64,000 nt of DNA from Xiphydria camelus (GCA_963678675.1 OY783192.1:8940520-9004519), one strand, 5' to 3'. Shown: positions 45,803 through 57,250, numbered from the stretch's first letter. The notes: a model not told the origin generated them from the letters alone. Made by a program: numbers and translations.

Positions 45803-46569
45803 AGTAAAGTACGCTAAACCCTGTTCCAATCGAGCCGAAAACCGTATACCGAACGGTATACGTCATGTGCAGTAGAGTGCGCTCGTCGGTTTTTTCCTCG
45901 GGACCGGCGTTACTTGAGTAAAGAGAGAGTGTACAAATTTTCTGTAAGCGGTACGCGACATATACGGCTGATGTAGACATTTTTTTATTAACAAATAATA
46001 AAAAGAAATAAAGGATACAAATTCGGCTGATGTGTTGACATTGACAATGAATAGAATTCAACGTGAAAATGAACTGTCATGCTCGATGTGTTTCTTTAAT
46101 TGTCAGTCAAATGAAATTTTGTTTGAAAAGGTTTCTATCTTGCTTCGTTTCCAATATAATCAACCACTCAAATTTCATTCACTCAAAGCCCTTTTGAGGG
46201 TGACGGGAAACTTTTCGGGGGTAGTGTATATCTAAGGTTACATGTGAATAATGATGCTTGACGTCACAGTTAACAAGACGTTTGAAGTGTATTACTTGTG
46301 TAAGTGTCTTACTATTTTAAGCAACTTATTCATTTAAATGTCTTATACCTGAAGAAGTGTCTTACTTTAAGACGATTAAGCGTCTTTATCTTAAGACAGT
46401 ACCATGTGTCTTATGATTTTAGACGGAAAATAAATGTCTTTTTGAGAAAAGACAGACAAACGTCTTGGAATAAGACGGTTAAGTGTCTTGAATTTCTGAT
46501 CAATACACTTAACCGTCTTATTTTACGTCAATAAGACACTTTTCCGTATTATTTTAAGACGTTTCATCG

Positions 46570-47140
46570 AGAGGCCGGTTTGTAGTGCAGTGAGATGATT
46601 TGAGAGAAAATGCTGTCAATCATGAAATAAATGATAATCTTGAACAAATCACCGCATGCAATATAAGTTTATTCTATCACAAATATATACAGCACAAAAC
46701 CGGAAGGATATAGAGGAAAAAAAAACGAATCATATAAATATGTGTCTTTCGATGTTCGTTCGAGAACGAACAAAAGTATTGGTAGACTTATGATTAAACA
46801 ATAATTAATTCTTTGTTGCATAGGTAAACTTTTCTTCAAATTACTTCCTTTAGTCTCTCTAGCGCAGAGTACACTAGCTTTCATATAATTTCAGACAATA
46901 TTATAGCCTTTTATTCTGACATTTTTATCGTGTGATGTTATCACTCTTTTCTTTCTGATCCGACCATAAATGTTTAATGGAATTTATATCGGGAGATATA
47001 AATCTTATGCATAAATTACGGCAGTGATAGACAGAAGTCGGTATACAGTACGGAATTTTAATCGACGGTTTAAAAGCAAAGAGAAATTAAAAAATCATTA
47101 GCATAGTAGCTGACTACGTAAACTTGCGAACAGCAGAAGC
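46570..47140. other. AT-rich DNA with no recognised gene
   Basis: Only short frames are present. The stretch just before 47149 probably belongs to the Tc1 relic but is too decayed to assign. Confidence 0.4.
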
Positions 47141-47148
47141 AAGAAATA

Positions 47149-47376
47149 ATGGATGTAGTAAAAGTAAATCCAAAAGTGACTTCCACGGCGCTAACTACAT
47201 AGACGTAGGAAGAAAAATAACGTAGAAGTGTATTATTCTCAGAGAAAAGTAAATTTAACATTTTTCTCGTTGTAGTAGCCGTATTCGAGTGTGGAGATAT
47301 GCCAACATTGAGTTAGACCCAAGAAGCGTTCAGATGACTGTCAAGTATGGAGGTCGTGGAGTAGTTATATCATGGC

Positions 47377-47445
<69 letters not shown>

Positions 47446-47880
47446 CTGGCATGCATGGCTTCATCTGGTATAGGAGAGCTAATATTCATTGATAATAATA
47501 TAACAGGTAGCCATGTGTACTTAAAAAAAAAATTTTTAAACAATAACAACAGAAGTACGCAAAAATTGAATCTGGGACAAAATGATTATTTTTTCAAAGG
47601 GATAATGATCTGAAGCATACGGCTATAATTGTACGTTTATGGATTGTTTATAGCATTTATCACATATTACCACATCCGCCACAATCTTTCGATATAAATC
47701 CCATTGCACTTTTATTGTTTGAGCTGGAAAAAATGTACGACAACATCATATAACAAGTAAGCCAGAGCTAAAGCGTATTCTGTTGGAAGAATAGCACGCT
47801 ATATCGTCTGAAATCATACGAAAGTTAGTACATTCCATGCCAGAGAGACTAAGGGAGTAATTAGAAGAAAAGGTTAAACA
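47149..47880 (+). pseudogene. Tc1/mariner transposase relic with a (CA)n tract in the coding sequence
   Basis: Tc1-type DDE transposase that would cut at TA sites. In order: VKVNPKVTSTALTT (DNA-binding end), a deletion, LFSEKSKFNIF (the family has Asp where Glu stands), VWRYANIELDPRSVQMTVKY, GGRGVVISW, a (CA)n tract read as His-Thr repeats, SGMHGF, then DNDLKHTAIIVRLWIVYS (second catalytic Asp block), HPPQSFDINPIALLLFELEK and KLVHSMPERLRE with stops. Frameshifts lie near 47275 and 47745 and stops near 47788 and 47860. The microsatellite replaces only about four family residues, so the repeat expanded in place. No terminal repeats were assigned. Confidence 0.8.
47379..47444. repeat. (CA)n microsatellite
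   Basis: 33 uninterrupted CA units within the Tc1 relic. Confidence 0.98.
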
Positions 47881-48224
47881 ATAAAGTATTAAATTATCGT
47901 TCAGTCGTAAGTGTGCCGATACTTTGGTCGCTCCCGAATGAACATCGAAAGGTACATATTTATGCAATTTGTTTTTCCTCTTTCTATCCTCCCGGTTTTG
48001 CGCTGTATGTATTTATAATAGAATAATATTATATTACATACACACAGTGATTTGTACAAGAATATCATTTATTTCGTGGTTGACAGCATTTTTCCCCGAA
48101 TCCTCTCACTGTGCGAATACTTACCTATGTTCGGCAGAGTATATAGCAGCGCATTTTCCGCGAGGCTCGTTTCTTCGCTACCGCCGCCGCCGATGTCCGT
48201 TCGGTTTGCCGATCTCACCGTTAA

Positions 48225-49143
48225 GGTCAAAGCACATCTAGGCGAAGCGACGCGCCGCGAAGCGCGGCTGTGCAACGCACACTTGGGCGAAGCGAAGCGC
48301 GGCGAAGCGAAGCGCGTTGAAGAGAAGCGCGGCGAATTCTATCCCCTTCTCTACCAGGTATAAACAGCTATACCTGAAAATATCCATATATGGATACCCG
48401 GGTAGAGAAGGGAGAGAAGGGAAGCGCCGTGAAATGTCAGTCATTTTCGCCTTTTTCATTCATTTTCGCCTTTTTCAAACTGATGAACGCAACGTGAAAT
48501 GAGCCGTGTACATGTTTTGTTTTGAGAAATGGGCATTCGTGAGGAAAAATAGTATATGTCATTCGGCAGAAATCCTCGGATTTTTAAGACTGTGTTTATA
48601 TAGATCGTAGCCTCCTCCCCAAACCATGCCTCGTGTTACTATCTAATTAAACACAGTCTGAAAAAATCTCGAATTTCCGCCTTATGATATAAGATACTAT
48701 TTCGTGTGAGAAAATTCATTTCGTTGACGAGATCTATCTTGGAAAGGATTTTCGAATCATTAACGGAAGTGATCGACGAAACTTTACATCCGTTAACGAA
48801 TTACATTCCGTCCACGATAAACATTTCTCGCGGCGCTTCGCTTCGCGGCGCTTCGGTTCGCCGCGCTTCGCTTCGCCGCGCTTCGCTTCGCCGCGCTTCG
48901 CTTCGCTTCGCGGCGCTTCGCTTCGCTCAAGTGTGCGTTACCTCGTAAGAATCAATGGAAATATAAAAGGTAGCTTCGCTTCGCGGCGCGTCGCTTCGCT
49001 GCGCTTCCAGTCGCACAAGTGTGCTTATCCTAGGTCGCGGCGCTTCGCTTCGCTCAAGTGTGCGTTACCTCATAAGAATCAATGGAAATATAAAAGGTAG
49101 CTTCGCTTCGCGTCGCTTCGCTTCGCCTAAATGTGCTTTGGCC
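48225..49143. mobile_element. 919 bp element with GCTTCGC satellite-like arms
   Basis: The left end reads GGTCAAAGCACATCTAGGCG and the right end is the complement of GGCCAAAGCACATTTAGGCG. The left arm (to about 48340) repeats GGCGAAGCGAAGCGC, and the right arm (about 48830-49135) repeats its complement many times. The right arm also holds a tandem duplication of about 120 bp (GTGCGTTACCTC, TAAGAATCAATGGAAATATA, AAAGGTAGCTTCGC at about 48928 and 49058). TTAA borders the left end; TTTAA follows the right. The core, 48540-48700, has a small hairpin (AAACACAGTCT). No gene was found. Confidence 0.7.
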
Positions 49144-49144
49144 T

Positions 49145-49457
49145 TTAATCGAAGTCACGATCGAAATTATTTTCCCGTGATTGCAGGTCCGTATAGTGCG
49201 TCGGTTTGCGCGTACACCCACCGCCGCCGCGATATCGGCAAGGGTACCTAGCTAATTATATTCTCGATATTGCGCAGTGTGAGTAGGGGAGAAAGAAGAA
49301 GATAGAATTGCAATTATGGAGATGCAAGAAGATAGAAGATGGTACGCGGAAGTGGAAGGAAAACGGCCAGGAGGAAAGACGAATCGAATGACGGGAGACA
49401 AAAAAAAATACGGAGTGAGCGATCGCCGTGCGACGCTTTCCACGTTTCTGCACGCCC
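49145..49457. other. Unique DNA between two elements
   Basis: Only overlapping frames of about 63 codons are present; nothing was recognised. Confidence 0.4.
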
Positions 49458-49494
49458 CACAGTAGGCCGTTTACCCCTTCTAGCTGGACAAAAT
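49458..49494 (+). repeat. Left Transib end, RSS-like (23 bp spacer)
   Basis: Heptamer CACAGTA (six of seven bases match CACAGTG), a 23-base spacer, then ACAAAATTC (seven of nine bases match the ACAAAAACC nonamer). Confidence 0.82.
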
Positions 49495-49713
49495 TCTAAA
49501 ACTTAGGGAATGGCCACTAAGAAGGTTATAGATAACGGGAAAAATAGTTTTAAAAAAAAACACCCATAGGAATCGTTTTGAAGGGGTTAGAAAATATTAA
49601 AAATATAAATTGTGACCTCAATGTGAAGATGAATTAAATAAATGGTAAAAAAGCAAATAAATCTAATTTGTAATGACTAAATGTGAAAAAAAAAGGTCAC
49701 GTATAAGAGATAT

Positions 49714-51900
49714 TTATTGACAGAATATATTGTTTACAATAGGACTTTTAAAGCAACAAAAACAGTAGTTAACACAAATATCACAGTATATATAACCAAT
49801 ACTTATTTTTTTATTTACATCTACGCAATTAAGGCACAGTTCACAGGTCAGGGTCTGTGTCGCTACGACGCTTCTGTCATACTCTGTTAGTGAAATGTCG
49901 CTAATGAAATGATCATCTTCTACGGATGTTTGTTCGCAGCTGCTTTGCGTAACTGTACTCTCTTCGACAGTAGGACTAACAAGTAAGTTTAAAACTTTCG
50001 TAGGAAAACTTTTAACGTTTTTTCGAGGAAGATCTCTAAGACTAGTAATTAGAGGATCAGAAGTAATTAATAGCATATTTAATAAATCTCTATTTGTGGT
50101 ACTATGTGATCGCTTCCTACTATGGTGTTCTCTAAATCGGCGGCAATCCTTGTGTCTAGCTTCTTGGGCCTCCTCAGAAAGCTGACCTATAGGCACAAGT
50201 GCATGTTGAATAATGTCTTCACTGTGGTTAAGAAGCTTGTGCAATGTAACGGGCATATAGTACCACGAATAATGATTTAAATAAATTTGTTTTGTTTTAA
50301 TTGTTAGCTTTCTAAATTCTGATAAGTTTATATCGTAACCCGAAGACAGTGCTCTTAGCAAATAATCTAAGTTTTTAATAAGGGTTATTTCTACACCAGT
50401 AATTTAAGCACTTAATGCCGGATTACTAAAAAATGTACGAGCAGTATTTCCGTCGTTACAGTTTCCATATCCCGGTTTTGGTCTGTCTACAATAAGTCCC
50501 ATCTCTCTTGTTTGAAACGGGATTGAATTTCACGGGTACGCTCTTTTACTAGAATTTTACTTTCCGCATTTCTAACCTGCCAGGTTTTTACAGGAAGGCG
50601 ATAAGCAATATGAAGTAAACACTCGAAACAACGAATCCACGCGTGTAAGGTAGACAGACCAAAACTGAAATGGTTTTCCTGGTTAGGAAAATTTTTTGTT
50701 TCATCATTCATATGCTTTGGGGTTGCACCACAAATATAACATTGTTGGGATGAAGTAGTTTCGGTCAGAGCATTACAGATTTTACCATCAACCATGGTTA
50801 AACATAAATTATGAGACACTGTAACTTCGATATTCCCAATCATACATGTCGTAGGAAGCAATGAACTGATTTCATTCCTAATTTTATTTGTTTCGGAAAC
50901 TGTAAAATCTGTAGTTTCTTTATGAAAAAAAAATTTCAATGGGCGACAATACATTGTTGATGAAGGGCGTGGATTTTTCCATACAACAGTATCACCACTT
51001 TGCAGTATCAGAGGCACAAATGAAAACATAAATAAAAATTCGTCACTATCTTCAGGAACAGAAAATTTCTGTTTGTACATACTCTGACCAGAACTACCAT
51101 CACATCCCCATTTACTGACCAGAGTAAGTGATGATGAATCTGTAAATGAGGTACTAATCACATCGCTTTGTACTGTTACTAATCTTCTAGCTGTTAAATC
51201 CAAAATCGCCTGCACTTTAATTTCACCGTGCGTCTCACTTACAATAATGTCCTCCGCAGATGGATAACAAGCTATTTTCGCCCCTTGTAAAGCATAATAG
51301 GATGGAAAAAGTTGGTGTCCAGCTTTTAAAGCCCATTTTCTGCTTTGTTTATAGGCAAAGCTTGTTAATTTCGCCTCCACATAGTATGCCAATGCTTCCT
51401 CAGGACTTAATAGACGCATTTTGGAGGTGACTGCACTACTACTACTACTGCTACTACTACATCTACTAGTAACTTCTTGTACATTCTCCCTAATGTCTTT
51501 TATAATATTAGCAACTTTTTTATGTCCCGCTAACCGCACACTAACTTCAGCAGCAGTAGTGAGCTCATCCGTACTACGCGTCGCCACCAGATCTTGGATA
51601 CGCCTTTTTTTTCGTCTTAAACGAAGAATCGCCAAAGTCTTTTTTCGGTCTGCCAACATTACGCACAATATCCTTGGATGTCGATGGCTGCGACGGATAT
51701 TTATTAATTTGAAATTCGATGTCGTCTCCATGCAACCAGCCTGCAAATGTGGAAATAAACTTCTCCTTCGTCCGTCCGCACTTGGTCCACTTCTCCTTCA
51801 TTTTAGCAGAAACACTTGCCACTTTCATTTTAATAGCTTTCGATGACTCTTCGGTTATATCTACTAAATCGAATTTTGTTGCGATATATTTAAATAACAT
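49714..51900 (-). pseudogene. Transib transposase (RAG1-like core), three lesions
   Basis: Transib transposases are the relatives from which the RAG1 recombinase core derives. The ATG at 51900 opens MLFKYIATKFDLVD. A +1 shift at an eight-A run (51605-51612) separates this part from RIQDLVATRSTDELTTAAEV. The core shows SKWGCDGSSGQSMYKQKF (first Asp, codon 51101-51099), PRPSSTMYCRPL, LTMVDGKICNAL (second Asp, 50789-50787), SSQQCYICGATPKHMN (two-Cys zinc module) and GLSTLHAWIRCFECLLHIAY. A second shift near 50500 leads to GLIVDRPKPGYGNCNDGNTA, and a TAA at 50404-50406 precedes ITGVEITLIK. The C-part has IGQLSEEAQEARHKDCRRFR, matching the RAG1 Glu962 region. A Cys-rich tail ends at 49714. The total is about 725 codons. 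It is inactive as it stands. Confidence 0.85.
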
Positions 51901-52477
51901 GACATTTTTGTCATCTACCGGGTGTTTCAACTACTCTTCAAAGAAAGCTGCTTTGGATATTGAGTACACGACATCTGAAAAAATAAAAAAAAATATAGTT
52001 TCGGCAAGTGGTTGCAGTCAATTTTTTTTTCCACGTAATGCTGACACATTGGGCTTAAATATACAAAAAAAGCAGCCTGGATATCGGTGGATAATTTTAG
52101 TTATGCTCTGAGAAAATTTGGAAATTACTATTACTTCACTTTGCTACAAGATCTAGTTAGTTCGCCATTTTTTTACAGACCTTATGATTTTATTAACAAT
52201 TTTTCTTTATAATATGTTAGTACTTACCCTCAAGAGTAGAATCCATCATTATAACAGTATTATTAAACACGCATGACGGTTATAAATGCTTATAAGGAAA
52301 CCACTGCACTGTCACTTACAGTTCGGCTAGAAGTCCACTGATTGTGAGGGAATGCCTAACTTTGAACATTCTTACCTTGTTCATTACGCAGGTAATAAGC
52401 AAATTCTTATAATATAGGTACATAGCGGCTTATTGGTAATTACCACCCATTCATATTTCCTGGAATTTTGATAATGC

Positions 52478-52514
52478 ATTTTGTCCACCTAGAAGGGGTA
52501 AACGGCCCACTGTG
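52478..52514 (-). repeat. Right Transib end, exact RSS heptamer with 23 bp spacer
   Basis: Read inward: CACAGTG, 23 bases (GGCCGTTTACCCCTTCTAGG then TGG), then ACAAAATGC, which matches seven of nine bases of the RAG nonamer ACAAAAACC. Confidence 0.85.
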
Positions 52515-53790
52515 GCGCCCGAGCGCGGCGTACTTACGGCCTTTCTCCGCCGAGACGAAGTCGCGTAAAGAGAAGAGGCAAGCGTTCGCTCGATTCGGCG
52601 CGGCCTTAGAAGGTCGTTAGATCGAGCTAGCCTTCTTTAGCATCCACGTACATTCTACATTCGCTAGATCTCCACACCTAGGTATATATCTGCATCCTGC
52701 GAAGAAGTGTGCAGGTATACCTACACTATAGATATATAAGTGCACGAGCATGCACGAGCGAACGAACGAGGCGGCGGCAAGCATCGACCTCATCTCGAGG
52801 CTGAACTCGAACTCGAACCAGCTCCGCGGGGCAGATGCACCTGACCACTTTCGCAAGGTGCACGCGTACCTAAGAGTACTACTCGGCCGTTGCATCGCGA
52901 CGCTGCTTCTTGTCCCTTTCTTCTGTATCTGCTTCTTTTTCGCCGTCCGGCCTGGAAGCATATACGGCGCGAGGTGGCTTGTTCTTCGCTTCTTACGGTC
53001 GCAGCTCATTTCGATAAAATGCGGGACAGGCAGTACAAATATACGTTCGTATCGACTCTCTAGATGCGCCATCGAATCGTGTATTTGTATCCGTATAAGT
53101 AATTTTTGCGATCCTAGATGATCGAATCCACGAGGAAGATCAAGTTCAAAATTCCCTCGAGAGATTAGCAGAGAGCGCAAATTGAAGGTCCGAGTCGACG
53201 AAAGACGAGAGCGAAGGGCTACCGAACGAACGAGAGCGGTGAATCGACGACGATAAAACGATTCGAAACCGCGGGCGATTGTAAGCGAGATACAGAAATC
53301 CGCGTCACGAGCCACTCGACATACGAAATAGTCGTTTTTACGCGCGAGCCCGTAGTTACGAAATCGAGGAGTTAGACATTCCTGGACACCACGGTTCCCA
53401 CGCCGCCACGTGTATCGTCGTCCACGCTCTCTCTCTCTCCCCCTTCTCTCTCTCTCGCTACGGTTCGAGGAGAGTCCGAGCCGCGGTGGATTTGCGAGGT
53501 CGCGAAGGAGGGGCAGTCGTGCGCGGTAGGGTAGGGAGAAGGAAATAGCTAGCGAGAGGGGAGCCGGAGAGAGATCTGCGGCACTGTGTCCCGCGCGGTT
53601 GCGTTTGATAAAAAGAGAAATTGGAAAGAAAAGTAAAAAGGCGCGAGTCGGGACGTTCATTGGGAGAACGGGAGGAGAGGGGAGGTGTTCTCGAGAGAGA
53701 GAGAGAGAAGAAACGGGAGGAGGGAGAGCAGCCGCCGAGTGTGCGTGAGTTTGCGCATGAAACACACGAGCGCGCGCGCGCGCTCATCTT
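52515..53790. other. CpG-rich segment with a long composition-driven frame
   Basis: A minus-strand frame of 382 codons (53765-52617) is open. It is rich in Arg, Ser and Leu with simple CT-derived stretches, has no domain, and is shadowed by frames on the other strand. I interpret it as chance in CpG-rich DNA, possibly the promoter or untranslated exon of a host gene. Simple GA/CT tracts lie at 53427-53456 and 53694-53711. Confidence 0.35.
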
Positions 53791-53792
53791 AA

Positions 53793-54654
53793 GGCCCCTC
53801 TACACGTTGGCCAATGCATTGGCAAGCACGCTGGCCAATGCACATTGGCCAGCGTGTAGACGGGGCTATTGGTGATATTGGCGGCATGGCACCAGCGTTG
53901 GCGGAGCTGGGCCAAGCGTTGGCGACCGATCCGTCGTGGTGTCGGTTTTTGAAGACAGATCAAAGGCGTTGGCTTTGGAGCTGGCGGACGTTGGTGTCGC
54001 GTCCACACGTTGGCCGCATTGGCCTAGTATGTGAATAGCTGTCGCACCCGAGGCGAAATTTGTATATTCATTTTGACATTTTGAAGACACTGCTAATTTT
54101 CATTGCACTAGCAGTATGTTCGATTTAAAAGAAGTGTTCATGTCCATATTAAAATGGCACTGATTTTAATACTTCTGAGAGACTGTACGTAATTCAATTT
54201 TCAGTAGTAGCAGGATCAAGTCAGTGTTTTAGAACGCAAAATTATACTCAATTTAACACCGATGTGTTAGATGTATGCGATCTATGTAAACTCCGCAAAA
54301 GCTATAGGACTACTTTATAGGTCTGTTAAAAGAATTTAGTAATAAAATTATTTATATTTGTACGATAAGGATCAAGGGTTTGTCAACAATTAAAGTGACA
54401 AATATATTATTTATTTGCCAATTTTGCGGCTTCAAATTGTTGCAGTGCAGTTGTTCATATTGGCCTGTGTCGAAATAAACTGAATTCCATGTCCTTGCCA
54501 GTGCGTTGGCCAGCGCGCTGGCCAGCGTATTGGCGGACGTATTGGCGAGCGCATTGGCCAGCGTGTAGAGGAGTTTCCAATGTCCTTGCCAGTGCATTGG
54601 CGAGCACGCTGGCCAACGCATTGGCGAGCGCATTGGCCAACGTGTAGAGGAGCC
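53793..54654. mobile_element. 0.86 kb element with CAATGCATTGGC repeat arms
   Basis: The left end GGCCCCTCTACACGTTGGCC and the right end (complement of GGCTCCTCTACACGTTGGCC) are inverted. Each arm is itself a series of GTTGGCCAATGC and GCATTGGCGAGC units, so 53793-53866 and about 54495-54654 fold on their own. The middle (54040-54470) is AT-rich and without a gene. No clear target duplication was seen. Confidence 0.7.
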
Positions 54655-54659
54655 GTCAG

Positions 54660-56800
54660 TGAGAGTACCTCGTGCCTCGCGCGGAGAGCGTCGGGCACGT
54701 GTTTGCCCGCGAAAGTAGAGCGATGCGCAATAACCTATGCTAAATATTTTTTAACGGGGCCCCACCGCCGGTCCCCCTATACGTTTCGCCGCGAACAGCG
54801 CATTTACACCTCCGCGTGTACCTATTTATACCGCGGGCGAATGGAATGTCGCGAAAAATTGCGAGACAAAGTATAGACGTACGTATACGTACTTTACATA
54901 CTACACGTTTGTACTGTATACCCCAGATTCGGCTTGCGACACGTAACGTTCCTCGCGCCGGTGGAACCGCGTCTCTTCGCTGAAATAGGCGATATCTTGT
55001 AAAGGAAGCGTATGTGACTTCTTCTTCTTCTTCTTAGTTATGGCATCGACTATATAGACATAGTCATACAGCCACTATAGCTTGGTGAGTGGGGGTCGTG
55101 AGTGGGCAGAGGCCGCCACCTGTTAGGCGGGCGGTAGAAGCTCAAATCATAAGGTTAGTTCTGTTAATAAAGGCTGTGATGAGTGGGATTGTAGCGTATG
55201 TGACGTCTCTTCCGGGTTCGAGGGGAGAAGAAGCGCTGTGGGAGGAAAGGAAAGTACGCGCGTGTGGGTGGGGGACGTGCTTCTGGTGGAAAGGTAAAAC
55301 GGACGACACACGCGTGCCTTGTAGCCGTGTGAGTAATCTTTATCAACGTATAGGAGTGTATTTAGAGGCGAGTTGCCTAAATCGTACCGGTGCTCAAATC
55401 GTACTTTCTTTATTGCGACGACTTCGCCGGTTCGAATCATCGCGTATAGCGGTGGTAGTGGTGGTAGAAAACTATATTTGTCGATCGAGCTTTTTTTTTG
55501 CGTCGATTGAATTGTTAGATTGACGATATCTCTCTCATATATATTCGGGTGCTTTCGCGTGAGCGGGGAAGATTTCAACGAAGACTGCGAAATGAGCTGG
55601 GGTCCCGTCCGATCGGATGTTTCGAGTCTCGACAACGAGAGACGGTTTAGAGGGGTTGATTTGGAAAGCGGGCAGCGAAGTTCTCCCCTGCGCTAGATAT
55701 TGCGATATCAACAGCGAGAATGGAGTGACAAGAAAGGAGTAGAAAATGTCCTTCCCCGTCGGGTGCAAGACGATCAGAATTTCTAGTAGCAAAGTAGGAA
55801 GAGTACGCGGGCCGCGGAGAAAAGGAGAACGTATCCGGATACTCGTCAGACGCCGTGGCGACGAGAGGAGTTTCGCGCGGTTGTATTGAACCATAGTGCT
55901 GTAGTCGGGAAGGACACGGAATACCGCGGCTTCTGTCCTTCATAAGGCTGGGATAATATACGATAATATAATACTGCGAAATATCTCAGGGGGTTGAAAA
56001 TATTATCTACAGTAATCGTTTCTTTGCTGCTGCTATTGAAAAGTTTAAGAAATGTAGCGACCAATGTATGAAAAAGTGCAATACCAAGGTCTACCTCGGC
56101 ACGGGCGGCTGAAAAAAATCAGCCTGTAAAGTTAATTCCAAGCGACCCCGATTGTTTTTCCCCCGTGCCTATCGTGCGCGCGTTCCCTATTGGCGAACGC
56201 TTACGCCTCGGTGGAGATTCGGTGGGCCGCGGAAACCCGATTCTTGCATCGGGGGCGATATTATACGCAGTTAAATTTCGCGCGCGTATGGATTTGCGCG
56301 CATGGCCTCGGGTACCGCCGAATCATAAATCACCGAAGGCAAATTAATAGGTAACTTCGCCAATCCAGCGCGATAATGGGGCTGTTCCGCCGTTTGACGG
56401 GGATACCGAAGCGGTGCCCTCGGAAAAAAAGAATGAATGATTAAAGACGTAATTTGCGAGTACTGACAATACCCGCGCGTACGTTGCAACGGATGAATTG
56501 AAAAATGTGTCTGACTAATACCACACGAACGGATCCTCGCGAGAGCTGGAGGAGAATGTCCCGAGGATATAATTACAAAGTGGAGGGAGCTCGTGCAATT
56601 TGCGAGTGCAACTTGGATGCCCGCACGTGTGTTTATGTACATACGTGAGTACCGCGCAACGGGCAGGAGAAGCGCATCGACAGCAATCCCGAGTCCTTTC
56701 GATAACAAGGAACGTAAACGGCCGCACGTGTTTCTGATGAAACACGGGCGTATATAGCAAAGTCGTACACGTTATACGATAACAAAGGCAAAACTAAAGC
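54660..56800. other. CpG-rich unique DNA with no recognised gene
   Basis: Frames up to 162 codons on both strands overlap and lack domains. A (CTT)n tract is at about 55018-55037. A B-box-like GGTTCGAATC at about 55430 is not embedded in a tRNA fold. Confidence 0.4.
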
Positions 56801-56849
56801 AATTATGCAGAATTGAAATAACGTTGCATTTTTAGACGTGCGACAGTAG

Positions 56850-57250
56850 GTACACGGAGAGAAAAGTTCGGTAAAAATTACCTAAATAGTAGGGTAAGCG
56901 TGTAGCATTTGGTGTTTTACGGTTAATTTTGTAGAGGCGCTGGTCAGGAATTAACAATCAACCGATATATTTTGACGAACGTTCCAGAATTTTTACCGTT
57001 CCAACTCTACAATTTTACCCGCGAACAGGAATTTTTATCCTGCACAATATAGAAAGTATCCCTCCGTTAATAAACGTTATCGTATAATAGCAGCAAAAAT
57101 TATCATTCGGCCCTTAAATTGTAACAAGTATTTGGGAGTAATAGTAACGTATTGGTGCGCCTTAATTTTTATCATTACGTTACTGCACAATTACCCTAGA
57201 GAGTAACGGAATTTTTACCTATCCGAGTAGATAGATTCTACCAATGACAC
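56850..57250. repeat. Region of repeated GGTAAAAATT/AATTTTTACC motifs
   Basis: ACACGGAGAGAAAAGTTCGG opens a stretch in which AATTTTTAC or its complement recurs at about 56873, 56988, 57032, 57160 and 57210. The opening resembles the CACGGAAA-type MITE ends, but no clear right end was found. Confidence 0.35.

Larger units (their letters stand above)
44500..46567. mobile_element. 2 kb element with AAGAC/GTCTT repeat arms
   Basis: Both arms (about 44500-44650 and 46280-46567) are built from TAAGAC and GTCTTA units in alternating orientation, including ACTCAACCGTCTTATTTTAA at the left and CACTTAACCGTCTTATTTTA at the right. Between them lie a damaged minus-strand gene, a hairpin MITE and AT-rich DNA. 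Repeat-built ends of this sort are seen in some foldback transposons. The exact termini and target duplication were not determined. Confidence 0.55.
49458..52514. mobile_element. Nearly complete 3.06 kb Transib transposon
   Basis: The ends are CACAGTA (left) and CACAGTG (right, read inward), each followed by GGCCGTTTACCCCTTCTAG, one variable base, TGG and ACAAAAT, for about 37 bp with two mismatches. This is the heptamer-type terminus of Transib elements. The flanks CGCCC (left) and GCGCC (right) are GC-rich, as Transib targets are, and share CGCC out of register by one base, so the 5 bp duplication is imperfect. One RAG1-like transposase gene fills most of the element on the minus strand. 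Confidence 0.88.

Noticed and set aside
48225..49143. CRISPR-like array from regular GCTTCGC repeats
   Set aside because: The units are contiguous and satellite-like with no unique spacers, and the genome is eukaryotic.
52617..53765. 382-codon minus-strand frame as a real protein
   Set aside because: No domain, biased Arg/Ser/Leu composition, CT-tract derived stretches and full overlap with opposite-strand frames in CpG-rich DNA.
55425..55440. GGTTCGAATC as a tRNA T-arm
   Set aside because: The surrounding sequence does not give a D-arm or acceptor stem.
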